A stretch of 64,000 bases of DNA from Chloranthus sessilifolius (GCA_021018995.1 CM037587.1:67413604-67477603), one strand, 5' to 3'. Counted from the first letter of the stretch, positions 44,601 through 55,960 are shown. Notes: generated from the sequence alone by a model not told the origin. Program-made: numbers and translations.

Positions 44601-47021
44601 AAAGGAGTCGAGGTGTTCTTATAAGACTTGTGTTATCTGTTGACGTTCCTTGGAGTTGAGCATTGTGCTAATTAATAACTTCTTAGGTTTCTCTTCAGTA
44701 GCAAAGTTGATTTCTTCTGTGGGCTCCGCGGCAGCTTGGGTTTGCTCATCGAAATGCTTAATAACCTGTTGGAAGTCCGGTGCCTTTTCGGTGATCGGTG
44801 TTTCTTGCTCATCTTCGGTAAGCTCATATACTACAAAATTGCTACACTAGGGATTCGATTTTGTGAAAGGTAACCCTTCATCGGTGTAATTTATGACAGA
44901 GAGATCTTTGGTAAGGTGAAGGTCAAGGCTATTAATTCTTCTCTCAAAGTCATGAAGTATCTCATCCGGTATGATCATTGGCTTGCTGTTTAGCCTGGAT
45001 GCTTTGCGTCCTCGTGCGGGAGATGGGATAAAAGTCTTAGGAGAAAAGTCTCCTTGTTGGCCACAAACTTGACTCGGGACAAAGGGTTCCCTTTCTTTTA
45101 TGAGGTTTTCTAATTTTTTCAGATTTTGTGTTTCTAAATTTTTAGGGTTTTCTATTTCTTTTATTTTTGATAATAAATATGGTACAAGGTCTGTCGCCTA
45201 AAGGGGCGCCGAGAGAGTTGCTTCCTCTAACTGAGGGAGTGAGATGACTGCTGGAGCCGCTCGGGTGATTCTGTAAGAAATGTAGACTTGTTCTGATTTT
45301 GATATATATATATTTTTTTAGTCCTTATCCGGTGAGATTTTTTAAATAAGCGATGCTAGTGACAGTGACACTAATGCTCAGATTCCTCTATCACATTGAT
45401 TGCCCCTCCTCCTCTGAGTTATAATATGGTTGTTCTTTCGGTCGAGGGTGATCTCCTAAGGGATCCTTAGGAGTAGTGAGTTCTTTCCCTTGAACTTCAT
45501 AATATGTTAGGATGAGCACGCATGCTCGGCAGTGAGGCTGATAATGGTGAGAAATGCAGGGAGATCCCTAAGGACATTCCCATCCAAGTTAAAGTTGAAG
45601 ACGATATCGAATTCATCTTCTTGATCTGACAGTGCATGAAGTCCTAGGTTAGCTTGCTCTGCTAACTCAAGTGCAGGGAGGTCTATCCAGTAGTCCTCAT
45701 CATCACTCAGGGGAGGTTGCCACTCTTCCTTGAGAGATTCCCATAATATTTGGAGTTGTGGCGCATTTGGGGATGAAGAAGTGTCTAGTTCAAGTTCCTC
45801 TTCAAACTCTATGAGGGTGATGTGAGTGTTTCCCCCTGGGTCAACCAGATGACTATTGGGATTTTTTGCTTCTCATGTTGGTGGCCGAGCTAGTAGGTCA
45901 TTACTTGCTTTTGTTGTTACGAGGTTGGGATCGTTCAATTCTACTATTGCAGAATGTCGGATCCAACTAGTAGAGCATTCTAATATACTGGTGCATGCCC
46001 TACAGTAGGGTTGGTATGGGTGAGCAATACAAGGGGAGTCCCACGGGCATTCCCATGCCCCAAGGCCAAGGCCGAGGCGGATGCTATACGAGTTAAAATC
46101 CTCTTGTGGCGCATCATCTTCTTCCCATGTTAAGTGTAAGTGCTCTTCACTATCTTGCAAGGTGGCTATGTGGAAATCTTCATCGTCAGTGGATTCCCAA
46201 TCTTCTACTTGCGGCTCGAGTTTAGGAAGTTCTCCCTTCCTCTCTTTTGTAAGCTCCTTAGTGTAAAACAAGGGTTTGACTCCTTCGAGCAGCTTATCTA
46301 TGTCGTCGTTCAGATTGGTTAGATCATTGAATGCTTTAGCCATTCGCTTGATTTCTGCTTCTTGGGATCTAGTGAAGGACGCTTCCTTCTGCCAATGTAA
46401 ATCTACTTTCTCAATGGTCCCATAGACGAAGTGGTCATATAGAGACCATTTGGGTGAGGTAGGGAATAAGTCGGCTTGTGGGCCGTCCGATTGATAACAT
46501 AACCCTATGTGTTTGCATATTTTCATTGGGACGATAGGTCCTACACGACCTTACTTATTTTTACCGAGTTCGGTGTGGGGGACGTATCCGAGTTGGTACA
46601 TGAGGTCCAACCTTTTTGTCGCGGTCGGGTTGATGTCATAAACTTTGGTGAGGTCTAGGCTAACCTCTCTCCTCATTAATTTTTGTTGACACGTTGGGGG
46701 AGAACTAGGAAGGGTAGGGGGATGAACTTCAGCAACGGTTGTCTCATCAAGGATTCGAGTCTTTTGAATATAGAACGTGTTCAATACGGAATCATGGGCT
46801 ATGGGAATACTTGTCGCATAATCAGTATTCATCTCCTTGAGGGGTGCGTCAGCGTATATACGGATGATGGAATCCTCATTTGAGAATTTAATGCATTGAT
46901 GGTATGTGGATGTGACGGCCTTCATTGACTCTAGCCATTTTCTTCCTAAGATAAGATTGTATATACTAGCGGAATCAGAAACATGGAAGGTAACGTCTTT
47001 CGTTACAGGTCCAAGGTGAAC
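44601..47021 (-). pseudogene. E1 protease-RT linker (long)
   Basis: About 2.4 kb of minus-strand sequence between protease and RT, longer than usual for gypsy elements but typical for Tat/Ogre. Open pieces: 46925-46551 (RREVSLDLTKVYDINP, then LMYQLGYVPHTELGKNK, which looks like a G-patch remnant) and 46526-45873 (EKVDLHWQKEASFTRSQEAE, acidic tail). 44850-45870 has acidic frames with many stops. Confidence 0.7.
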
Positions 47022-47252
47022 CTAGATTTTAATAGTTCCTTTGACAAAGTGACGCGAGCCATCATAAGCTATGAATGACAGTGCTGACGGCCTGACATCC
47101 TGCTCTGTGAATTCGAACGTCTTTAACATTGTGAGAGGGGAAATATTGAGTCCTGCTCCTGTGTCGACCAACGCATGGGATACGGAGAATCCTCTAATTA
47201 TGACTGTAAGGTATATGGGAGCCGCACTCCCGCAGAGTGACTCTTTAGACAT
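47022..47252 (-). pseudogene. E1 aspartic protease
   Basis: IYLTVIIRGFSVSHALVDTG followed by AGLNISPL is a retropepsin active-site region with an intact D-T-G, then the flap-like stretch SFIAYDGSRHFVKGTIKI. Ends at a stop at 47022; the helper strand is in the next broken frame. Confidence 0.88.
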
Positions 47253-47299
47253 GTCTGCATCTGTGGAAGTAAGCGTTGGAGGCTATGCCATGACCGAAG

Positions 47300-49731
47300 T
47301 GATTTGATGAAGCTCATCTAGGGTTGTATCCTCATCCACTTGTGTGTCTTCTAGTATCCTTACCAACAATCGGTGATGGTCAGGCAACTTCTTGATGAGT
47401 TCAAGTATGGATATCTGGGTCGAAATCTTTTAAAGATGTCGCAGAAGGTCATATTCTTACCCTGGCTCAAGTGCCATTTCTTTGCCTAGCCGATGAGCCT
47501 TGGGTGTAGGTGGTTGAAGTGGTTGAGGTGCAGGAATTGGTGGAGGAATGATGTGAGGTGGGGCGGCAAGTTAACCTCTCTTTCTCTCACGTTCCCTCTG
47601 GTGGTTGCACGTTCGTGAAATCCTTATTTCGAGGGAAAGGCGGAGGTGGGTAATTGGTTCTTAACTTAAGAATCATGCAAATCGGATGTTGACTGAACCC
47701 GATGTTACTTGAAGCTGATGTATTTATCAAGTGAGTGAAATTCAAGGTCGGAGCGCGTGCCTGTACAGTGACACTCCAAGGTGGGAGGTACTGTGTGTAA
47801 TCCTCCTCTTTCAGGAAAGTAGAGACCAACGTCTCGCACAAGTCAGGATGTTCTTCTCGCTCACTCTCTTCTATGTTTAGTGACCTGAGCCAGTGTTGCT
47901 TGATTGTGGTGACCTGAGCCAGTGTTGCTTGATTGTGGTGGGGCATGGGGTTATTAATGATCCCTAAATTTTATTGAGGTTGGTTATTATTAGGGTTAGG
48001 ATTCCTAAATGCCTCCCAATCGATTTGATTTTGGTCATTCATATAATAGATTACATCCCGAAGGACCCAACAATCTTCTAGGTTGTGTCCCGCGTATCGA
48101 TGGAACGCGCAGTATTTGCTATAGTCTAGATTTGTCGGCCATGGGCGAGGTCTTTCTTGTGAGAATCAGAGGAGATTTTGAGTGTTGAGGAGAGGGAAGA
48201 TGTTGGGAATCATGTCAGATAAATGGAGATAGAGTTCCCGCCTCGGCTAGTAGGGTCCTCTAGCTAGGTTGAAGGTTTACGGTGTGGGTACGTTATTGTA
48301 GTTCGACGTGTGGGCCGGTCGATTCTGCGTTGTATTTTTGTTCTAGTAGGTGTTGGGATATTGATTTTTATTTTCAGACTGGCCCTGATTCTAGTTATGG
48401 CCTTGGTTTTGGTTTGTGTATCTTTGTTGATTAGCACCTTGGTTTTGGTTGGTGTACCATTGTTGATTTTGATTTTGCCCAAACTTTTACGATTGGAAAT
48501 TTCCATCCTCAATGTTTTATCCTTCGTTGACAACTGTGTTGTCTTATTCAGTTCCTAAGGATTTCTTATTATTTCTTGACTTTGATTCACTAGAAGAGCC
48601 TACTTTCGACGTAACTATGGATAGGGCGAGGTCTCCGCCTTTAATGTGTCGCGCTAGTCGGGATGCCTGGGAGTGGAGTGTAGTGAAGTCGGGGCAATTG
48701 CTTATGACAAGCGTGCTCTTCAATGGTACCCTCGTATTATCGATAATAATATCAATCAAGTCTTTCTCTTTCATTAACATGCCGGTCCTGACAGCGAGTT
48801 TCCTCCATTGGGTGACAAAGTCGGTGAATTCTTTGTCTGGTCTTTGCTTTGCCGCCATCAGATCTCTAAGACATACTGTCTTTTGGATCAAGTATTTGTA
48901 TTGGTCTAGGAATTGACCGACTAAATCATCAAATGTTTCTATCTTATAGAGCGAGAGTCCCGCGAACAAATCTAGAGTTTCTTCTAATGAGCGTTGGAAA
49001 TAGTGAATGAGAAGCCCTTGATTATCACGTATGGGTCAACAATCGTTGCAAAAGAGGGCCAAGTGATGGTTTAGATTTCTTGTGCCGTTATATTTGGTAA
49101 ATTTTGGCGGTTTAAATCCTATTGGTAAGTTAAATTCAACGTCCCGGCAGAATTTGTCAAATCCAAATGAGTGACCAGGGCACTCTCTCTTCGCTATGTA
49201 TTCGTCGAGCATTTTAGGGAGATTTTCAATTTTGATAGTGTTGTCTTTTAGAGCGGCCCGTTAGCCAACCTTGTCTAGAGAGTCCTCGTTAAAGAATGTG
49301 TGAGCAGGTTGCCTCAATGGTGTGGCACGGGTCGACACCGTGCTTGGGGTAGGCGATGGCCTTTCCTGTCATTCTCATTCTTCTGAATATTGTCGTAACC
49401 TAATGGTCTCGTATGCGGCAGCCAATCCTCGAAGTAATTCCTCGGAGTCGTCATCTCTTCTTTGTATTCTTTGAATATTGAGCTCTACCATTTGTTGAGC
49501 AGTAAGGCTTTGTCCAATGTTACCAACTCTCCTATTATCATTATTATCGGTGTGTGGGGTAGAGAAGGGATTTTCTTGTTCACCAGCTATGTTAATCTCA
49601 GGTTGTTGTAGGCTGGGATTGTAAGGTAGTTCTTCTTTGTACATGGGGTTGTTATAATATCCCTACAATTGTGGGTCTCCTAAACTCACTCTTCGTATAC
49701 TAGACATCTCGAGTCTTTGACGAAGACTCAT
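47300..49731 (-). pseudogene. E1 gag
   Basis: The ATG at 49731 (MSLRQRLEMSSIRRVSLGD) is 100 nt inside the primer site, a normal leader. 49644-49375 is an Asn/Gln/Arg-rich N-terminus. The gag domain is at 48969-48544 (SLYKIETFDDLVGQFLDQYK, then QRPDKEFTDFVTQWRKLAVR). A Gln/Asn-rich linker with repeats of YTNQNQG lies at about 48290-48500, and the zinc knuckle CAFHRYAGHNLEDC (C-x2-H-x4-H-x4-C) at about 48080-48120. 47946-47587 has the C-terminus. Most blocks share one frame, with several stops. Confidence 0.85.
47879..47940. repeat. 30-bp perfect tandem duplication in E1 gag
   Basis: TGACCTGAGCCAGTGTTGCT plus TGATTGTGGT occurs twice in direct succession. Thirty bases keep the frame, so the encoded peptide is simply doubled (THQHNQATLAQV-like). 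Confidence 0.95.
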
Positions 49732-49830
49732 ATATTTAAAAGGGTCCGAAATAATGCGAGGGAAATAGAAAAAAAATAGAAAAATAGAATGGAAACTAAC
49801 TATCTAAGAAAGAAAGAGTTTGTAAAAGTA

Positions 49831-49850
49831 TCCCATCGCAATCGCCAATC
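49831..49850 (-). promoter_or_regulatory. E1 primer binding site (tRNA-Arg-like, diverged)
   Basis: On the minus strand the sequence directly after the LTR end (CCAACA) is GATTGGCGATTGCGATGGGA. From TTGGCGA onward it resembles the TGGCGACTC-type site used by Ogre/Tat elements (tRNA-Arg), with several differences. Position is certain; tRNA identity is a guess from memory. Confidence 0.6.
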
Positions 49851-52630
49851 TGTTGGTGCACGTGTTTTCTAGGTTCCTCGCGGTCTCTGTTGAATCAGTG
49901 GCCCAATTCTGTCCAAGTGGACTCTAGCGATGCAGCGTTTGGAATAGTGGAGGTAAAATAAAAAAGGAGGGTTTTCTAGGAAGATTCCTAGTTGTTGAGA
50001 TCACCAGCTGCAGATATTTAATGACACTGCAACACGTCAATGATCACGCTTTAGAGAGGGTGTGGGTTACTTCTTTACTGAATCGTCTGCTTGCGAACGT
50101 CAGTAGCTATGGCTCTTCCTTATAGTTTAGATAGTTTAGTTTTCCTTTTCTTTCCCTATTATTGTTGTAATTCTGATTACTTTGGGTTTCCTGATTCTAT
50201 TGTAAGTTTAGCTATGAATTTATTAGAGTAGGTGGATCTGTTCTAATATTATAATTATATTAGGAGTCTAATTAATTTAGTTTCCTAATCTTATTAGAAT
50301 TCTAATTAATTTGGTGTCCTAATACTACTAGAAGTCCAATTAATATCAGTCTCCTAATTATACTAGGAATGCAAATATGTTAATTATGATAAAACTCTAA
50401 GTAAATCAAGCATGCTGATTGTACGAGAATTCTGAGTAAAGCAATTATAATAATTCTACTGCAATTCTAATTGAAATAGAGAACTAATTTTATTAGAACT
50501 TTAATTTAAGCAATGAATTAATTTTATTAAAAATCTAATTAAAGCAAATAAACTAACTATACTAAAATCTAATTAAAATAAAGGAATTAATTTTTTCTAG
50601 AATTAGAATAAAAGCAATGAATTAATTATACTAAAATTCTAATGAAAAAAGGGATTAACTATATTGAAATCTAATAAAGCGAGGAATTAACTATGCTAGA
50701 ATTATCAAATTAAAATAAAAGAACTAAATTTATTAGAGTTCTAATCAAGACGATTATTCTAATGATCTAAATTAAAATAAAGCATGTAAATTAATCATAC
50801 TAAAAATCTAAGAAAAGGTTATGGAACTGATTTTCTAATCCTAATTAAAGCAACAAAATAATTCTAAAAAAGGGTTTTGGGCCCTCTATGCTAAGGAGGA
50901 TTGGCCTCGTTCCCGAGTACCCTCCGTAAGCTTCCTTGGGCAAATCGGGTGGCTGAGATTAAAGGAAAATTGGATGTCAGATTATAATATTGGTATTTTT
51001 GGATTTTCAGAGTCGATTTCGAGATTATAATTGTGAATTAAATTAAGAAACTAGGGTTTAAAAAACTAACTAAATATTTGGGATTTTAGAAGTATTGAAT
51101 TAAGAAATTAAAACTAAAATTTGAAATTCTAGGACTGAATTCGGGTTCGAAATCAAAAAATCAGACCGTATGATTAAGGACTGGTTCTAGAACCTAAGAA
51201 CTAGAACCAGAGATTAATGACAGGAATGAAGATTAAGATTTTAGAATGGAGTCGAGTCTAGGGTCGGTAAATTAGATCGTCAGATTAAAGACTGGTTCTA
51301 GAAATGGAGAAGTAGAACCAAATATTAAAAAGTACGGTCTAAAAAAAAGGGTACTACAGTCTAAGATTGAATTAATATTAATAATTAAAGCTAAGAAAAA
51401 TTCTAAGTCTAAGAACTAAGAATTACGATCGAAAATTAAAAATTAAATTCTTACCTAAGGTCGAAGATGTGGAGCAAAGTCCCAAAGATTCAAAGCTAGA
51501 ATCTCGAAATCATGGCTATGTTCCTCTACGGGTTCGTTTCTTTGGTTTCGAAATCTCAAAAAAATCCGCTCTCTCAAAATTATCAGCCTTTCTGGGGCGA
51601 ATTAGAAAAAAATAATTTATAGGTTTTTCTCTAATTAAACTCTCTGTTTCAGGCATTTAACTGGATTGCGCGTCGGTTTCCCGGTGCTTAATCGCTTTGG
51701 GTCGGTCACTGACTCAGTGAGCGACCGACTAACTTGCTCAGCGAGTTTCCTAGTTCTAATAATGTTAGGACTAATTGCACACCAATTATGAGGTGCGCAA
51801 TCCGATTAAGCGCCTCTTTCAAAGCGTTTAATTGAGGAAGCTTGGGGGTCAAGGACTATAAGACTAGGTCGGGCGTAGGCCAATTGTGCATCGGTGGTAG
51901 GGTGCTCAATCCGATCACTTGTCTCATGTGGAGCACGTGATCGAGTCTCGAGGTGGTCTAGGAAAGGAAGTCTAGTCTGAAAGGGGGACTGATTGCACAT
52001 TTGTGGGTTTGCGTGCAATCGAATTACATGCGTGGTTTTAAGTGCATAAGTCGGGGCTGTCTAGGTCTGGGTCGAGTTTGAAATGCCAGACTATTGTTTC
52101 AACCTATATTTTGACTATATACTATTGTTTCAGTATATAGTTTTCCTATGTTGGGATCTGAGCCACAGTGCTATTATTTTAGCCTGTGTTCAGTCATGTA
52201 CTATTGTTTCAGTGCATGGTTCCCGTGTTAAGGTTATGAAGCCTGAGCCACAAAGCTATTATTTCAGCTTGTGTCCAGCCATATACTATTGTTTTAATAT
52301 ATGGTCCCACATTAGGGTTAGGGGTCTGAAATGCGAGACTATTGTTTCAGTCTACATTCCAACTATATACTATTGTTTCAGTATATAGTCTCCCTACGTT
52401 GGGACCTGAGCCACAGAGCTATTGTTTTAGCCTGTGTTCAGCTATGTACTATTGTTTTAGTGCATGGTTCCCAATTTAGGGTCATGGGGCCTAAGCCACA
52501 GAGCTATTATTTCAGCTTGTGTCAAGTCATATACTATTGTTCCAGCATATGGTCCTAATTAGGGTTACGAGGTCAAAGGTTGACATAACTGATTTGTATA
52601 TTCTGAGAGGGCAAAATGGGGGTGTCTACA
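49851..52630 (-). mobile_element. E1 5' LTR
   Basis: 2780 bp, homologous to 3499-8167 without the solo LTR. TATA-like CTATAAATTA on the minus strand at 51613-51622, GCGC modules at about 51650-52050, AT-rich 35-bp repeat at about 50240-50870, and hairpin repeat at the U3 start. Confidence 0.94.
52083..52575. repeat. Two 248-bp higher-order units (A-B-C) of hairpin repeats, E1 5' LTR
   Basis: The box CTATTRTTTYA starts at 52091, 52122, 52171, 52201, 52256, 52286, 52339, 52370, 52419, 52449, 52504 and 52534. Box n and box n+6 are 248, 248, 248, 248, 248 and 248 bp apart; within a unit the monomer is 80-85 bp. Every second box is a hairpin loop: A stem ACTATATAC/GTATATAGT, B stem CATGTAC/GTGCATG, C stem CCATATAC/ATATATGG. 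The stems differ between A, B and C but pair within each. Confidence 0.93.
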
Positions 52631-52690
52631 AGTGGGATATAATACAAAGAGAGTGGGATATAATGCATTTGGCTATGGCTAAAATTCTGG
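52631..52690. repeat. E1 target duplication and local GTGGGATATAAT repeat
   Basis: AGTGG at 52631-52635 is the right copy of the E1 duplication. The words AGTGGGATATAATAC (52631) and AGTGGGATATAATGC (52652) repeat locally, and TATAATGCATTTGGCTATGG is at both 3473-3492 and 52656-52675. The pre-insertion site was therefore already a small tandem repeat. Confidence 0.85.
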
Positions 52691-52889
52691 CAGGTCATGA
52701 AAACTAAAATATAACCCTTCATCCAATTTCGTGAGAGGCAATCTTGGTGGTCATGACTTGCTAGAATTTGTAATTGCAAACATAAGCCAATGGCAATCAT
52801 ATTTATTTATCCAAGATACATTCATCTTCCAAGAAATACAAAATTCAATTAAATCTGTGGTCTAAACACAAGATGATCAAGATGAATCC

Positions 52890-53195
52890 ATTACAAACAG
52901 TGGAGAATAATACCCTATCAGGAATCAGACTCGTTGCCCCTTCTTCTTCAACTCCCATCAATTTCTCCACACTCCCTCCCTCCATGATCATTTTTTTATT
53001 AGTAGCAACCTCCTCAGCCTAACCAAAAGCAGCTTCAGGGGGAACATTGCAAGACAATTATTGGTCTAACTGAATGAACCTAACCTCCTTTCCTCTACCA
53101 GCAGCAACTAGAGTAGCTAAGGGGGGAGAATGCCCTTTTGCTACTACCGTGACATTGCAACCCCTTCCTCTTCTCCTTACAGTTCTATTTTGAAT
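52890..53195 (-). pseudogene. Unidentified degenerate protein-like frame
   Basis: One minus frame reads with protein-like composition for about 100 codons: VVAKGHSPPLATLVAAGRGK, EVRFIQLDQ, stop, SCNVPPEAAFG, stop, AEEVATNKKMIMEGGSVEKL. Only two stops interrupt it. I do not recognise the family. It could be the 3' end of a host pseudogene or part of a DNA transposon. Confidence 0.3.
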
Positions 53196-53699
53196 AGAGG
53201 CAATTTAAAAAAACAAAAAGAAGAAATTGCTCAAGAAACAGGCAAATGGGCATTCGAAAGCAATATGTGTATAAAATTAGATTCATGGATCACTAATCTA
53301 AAAACCATATCAAATATAAAAAATCTAAAAACTAAACCAAATAAAAATTCAAATTAACTATTTTCCATCAAAAACTAGATCAAAATCTAAAAACTTCACC
53401 AACCGATCGTATCTGCATCATCGGTCGAATCAACAACCATCAAAACATCTATAATAAGCAGAAGGCTGCGAAAAAACCCAAACAAGAACTCACGGATCGT
53501 AAGCGGAAGGCTGCGAAACCCACATGATCAGGCAGGGGGAGAGAGATACTTCAGGATCGAGAGTTCGTCTGATTCGACATTGCGATGAGACGATTGGAAG
53601 GTGAGGAGTCTCTGATAAAGATCAGTGGAATCCCTAAATTTGGTAGGGAGACATGAAAATTTAGGGTTTTTATAGGTGGAAGATTGGGAGTGAGTTGAT

Positions 53700-53750
53700 C
53701 TATATAGAGAAAGAGAGGAGAGAGAGAGAGAGCGAGAGAGAAGGAAGGAG
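53700..53750. repeat. GA-rich microsatellite
   Basis: Run of GA/GAGAGA with interruptions, the kind often seen near plant transcription starts (as CT on the other strand). Confidence 0.8.
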
Positions 53751-54379
53751 ATGGTCTTATTATTGGCTTAAATGGGGAACAACGATGGCCCGCGTCGACG
53801 AAGGAGAAGGCCTCTCTTCCTCTCATTTTTACCAAGGAATGGGCTAAATAAATTTTCAGTAGACAAAAGGTGGGACCCACAACACTGCTAAACACTTGTA
53901 AATCAAGTTTTTTTAGGAAATTTCATATTTCTAGCGAAAAATAGCCATAAATTAGGTTACCAAACAAGGCATAAGTGTCCAACTGTTTCAGTGCTCAATC
54001 TCCCTCAACTAACAGGAAGTTGTAATAATAATAAGAGTACCTTTATTTCCACCCCCAGATTCTTTGAGTTCACCCACGCTCCCTCATGCGCCTAAAATAA
54101 ACAAAAAATCTCCCCCAAATTCGTGAGCCTAATACATCCACCGCTTCCTTTTAGTACACCCACTTATTCATTCATGCAAACCTCCTGAGCTCTTCTTCTT
54201 CCTCCTCCCGTTCCTGTGCTACGACCTCTTTGAACGCCGAGCATTTCCCACACTCCCACGTTCATTCTTCTTCACTCAGTTGGACACACACGACCTCTTC
54301 TTCTTCCTTTGGGTACACCCACTTACTTTCTTCTTCCTCTTGTTTTGGTTTCAATTTCGTGCTATTGGGAACACCAAGC

Positions 54380-54484
54380 ATGGGTTCGAAAGACGTGGAT
54401 GATAGATCCAAAGAGCTGCTATCCTATGATGATGATATGGAGTTGCCGAAACTCCCTCGAACAGAAACACAACCTCCTATACAG
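54380..54484 (+). CDS. Candidate first coding exon of an unidentified gene
   Basis: ATG at 54380 follows a C/T-rich leader-like stretch (54180-54379) and is open for 35 codons (MGSKDVDDRSKELLSYDDDM, then ELPKLPRTETQPPIQ) to CAG with a GT donor at 54485. The downstream 54485-55015 is T/A-rich like an intron. No further exon is in the window, because Athila-like elements follow. No family recognised; it may be a gene interrupted by E3a or a chance frame. Confidence 0.35.
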
Positions 54485-55015
54485 GTCAATGAGTTTTTTT
54501 TATTCTATTTGTATTATTTTTCATTCAATTTATATTCATTTTCATTCTATTAGCATTAATTTCCATTATATTATTTTCATTCTAAGAAAACTTAGGGTTT
54601 GGGAAATGAGTTATTTTTCATTCTATTTATATTATTTTTCATTCTATTTGTATTCATTCTAATTCCATTATTTTTCATTCTATTTGGATTAGTTTTCATT
54701 ATATAATTTTTTACTCTAAGTAAATTTAGGGTTAGGTAAATGGGTTATTTTTCATTCTATTTGCATTATTTTTCATTATATTATTTTTTATTCAATTTAT
54801 ATTAGTTTTCATTATATAATTTTTTAATCTAAGTAAACTTAGGGTTGTATGCATTAATAAAAAATGGTTTTATAGGTTTCATTTCATTTCTATATCGAAT
54901 TTATTTATGAAAGAGTAATATACATTTTTGATGGATCGACTTTGGTTCAAACATGCATTGGCTTTGGTTAAAAAATGATTGCCATTGAATCTTTGAGTAT
55001 CTCGAAGTAAGTTAC
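54485..55015. repeat. AT-rich stretch with TTTTCATTCTATTTGTATTA words
   Basis: The words TTTTCATTCTATTTGTATTA and TTCATTATATTATTTT recur many times between 54490 and 54840, an irregular minisatellite. AACTTAGGGTT also repeats (54587, 54724, 54836). No coding signal. Confidence 0.6.
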
Positions 55016-55339
55016 TATTATTCACTGAAAAGTACCACCTTTCACCTCTTAACCTAGCCTTTGCTGGACCTTGAAGCTGACTAATAATTCCCTGTTAGCT
55101 TGTTTTGTAGTTAGTAATAAATTATGCAGCTTAACACAAAGTCTATGCTTTTGGTGCCAAGAAGAGAGAGAATTCAAGTAAAAGAAGACAGCTGAACCAG
55201 AAAGTGATGGAATACTATGGTGGTACACACCATGGTGACTATTTTGCATGTCATAATGGACCAAGAAAGTCCAGCAGATGAAAGAAGAATAGGTGAGAGT
55301 GGAGGAAGTTGCAACAGAGGCATGTGCATAACAACAGAG

Positions 55340-55960
55340 GAGCTAAGGACCTATCTCGCACAGCTGAGGTGCAGCCTCACGCGATTGAAATTCACTGGAA
55401 GAGCTCCCATGTACAGCTAGACATGCAGCATAATAGAGCTCGCGAAAAAGTCGTGCAGCTCAAGGAAGGGGTTATCACAAAGCTCATCTCGAGCAGCAGT
55501 CGCGCACTTCAGCTGCAAGCTACATGTGAAGAAACTCACGGAGCGCTCGCACACTAAGCCATTAGAAATACTACTCGCGAAGCTCTCGCGAGGATCAAGC
55601 CTTAATGCAGCTGTGTGCATTACCTCGCGAGACCAATTGGTGCAAACAATAGCAAAGACCTCACGAAGTTCTCGCGTGATTCTGGAAGAGAGAGATGCCC
55701 AGAAGTTCCCTCACACAGCTCTCGGGCAGCTCTCGCGTAGCTCTCACGCACCTAAAGGTTTAAATCTGTATCGAGCGAAATGCAAAGGCATCTGCGTGAG
55801 TACCTCGCTAATGAAGTTTCTGAAGCTCTCCTGTGAGACCAAGATAAGCATTGAAAATCTTTCTGTGCGAGTGCACACAGAGCTGAAGCAACTACACGAG
55901 CATCTAAAGCTCTACTGTGCAAGACAGTAATATTCAAAGCTAAACTCTACCTCGTAAACA
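55340..55960. repeat. Array of CTCGCGA-type words in E3a LTR
   Basis: Words such as CTCGCGAAG, CTCTCGCGA, CTCACGAAG and CTCGCGTGA recur about fifteen times with irregular spacing, giving a local excess of CG in an otherwise AT-rich LTR. The inverted LTR has the same between about 59690 and 60245. The shorter LTR family has TTCGCAAAG/TTCGAAGAG words in the corresponding place. Confidence 0.7.

Larger units (their letters stand above)
3499..52630 (-). mobile_element. E1: complete but decayed Tat/Ogre-like Ty3/gypsy element with nested insertions
   Basis: Both LTRs have the same ends (TGTTGGTGC on the left of + and GTGTCTACA on the right) and the element is flanked by a perfect 5-bp duplication, AGTGG at 3494-3498 and 52631-52635. 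Order on the minus strand: 5' LTR (49851-52630), primer site, gag, protease, RT, RNase H, integrase, an antisense PMD gene on the + strand, purine tract, 3' LTR (3499-8167). RT before integrase is Ty3/gypsy; the gag zinc knuckle, antisense accessory gene and tRNA-Arg-like primer site fit the Tat lineage. Removing E2 (23.0 kb) and the solo LTR (1.9 kb) leaves about 24 kb. The two LTRs differ at roughly one base in eight over the stretch I aligned by eye, so the insertion is old. Confidence 0.93.

Noticed and set aside
48264..48533. Minus frame rich in Lys/Thr/Arg
   Set aside because: An out-of-register reading of the Gln/Asn-rich gag linker; the gag frame is the neighbouring one.
52083..52575. 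CRISPR-like array
   Set aside because: Regular repeats, but repeat and spacer are both repeated (248-bp higher-order unit), and this is an LTR in plant DNA.
53880..53970. Terminal inverted repeat of a DNA transposon (TTACCAAACAAGGC)
   Set aside because: The word resembles known hAT/Harbinger-type ends, but I found no matching opposite end or target duplication.
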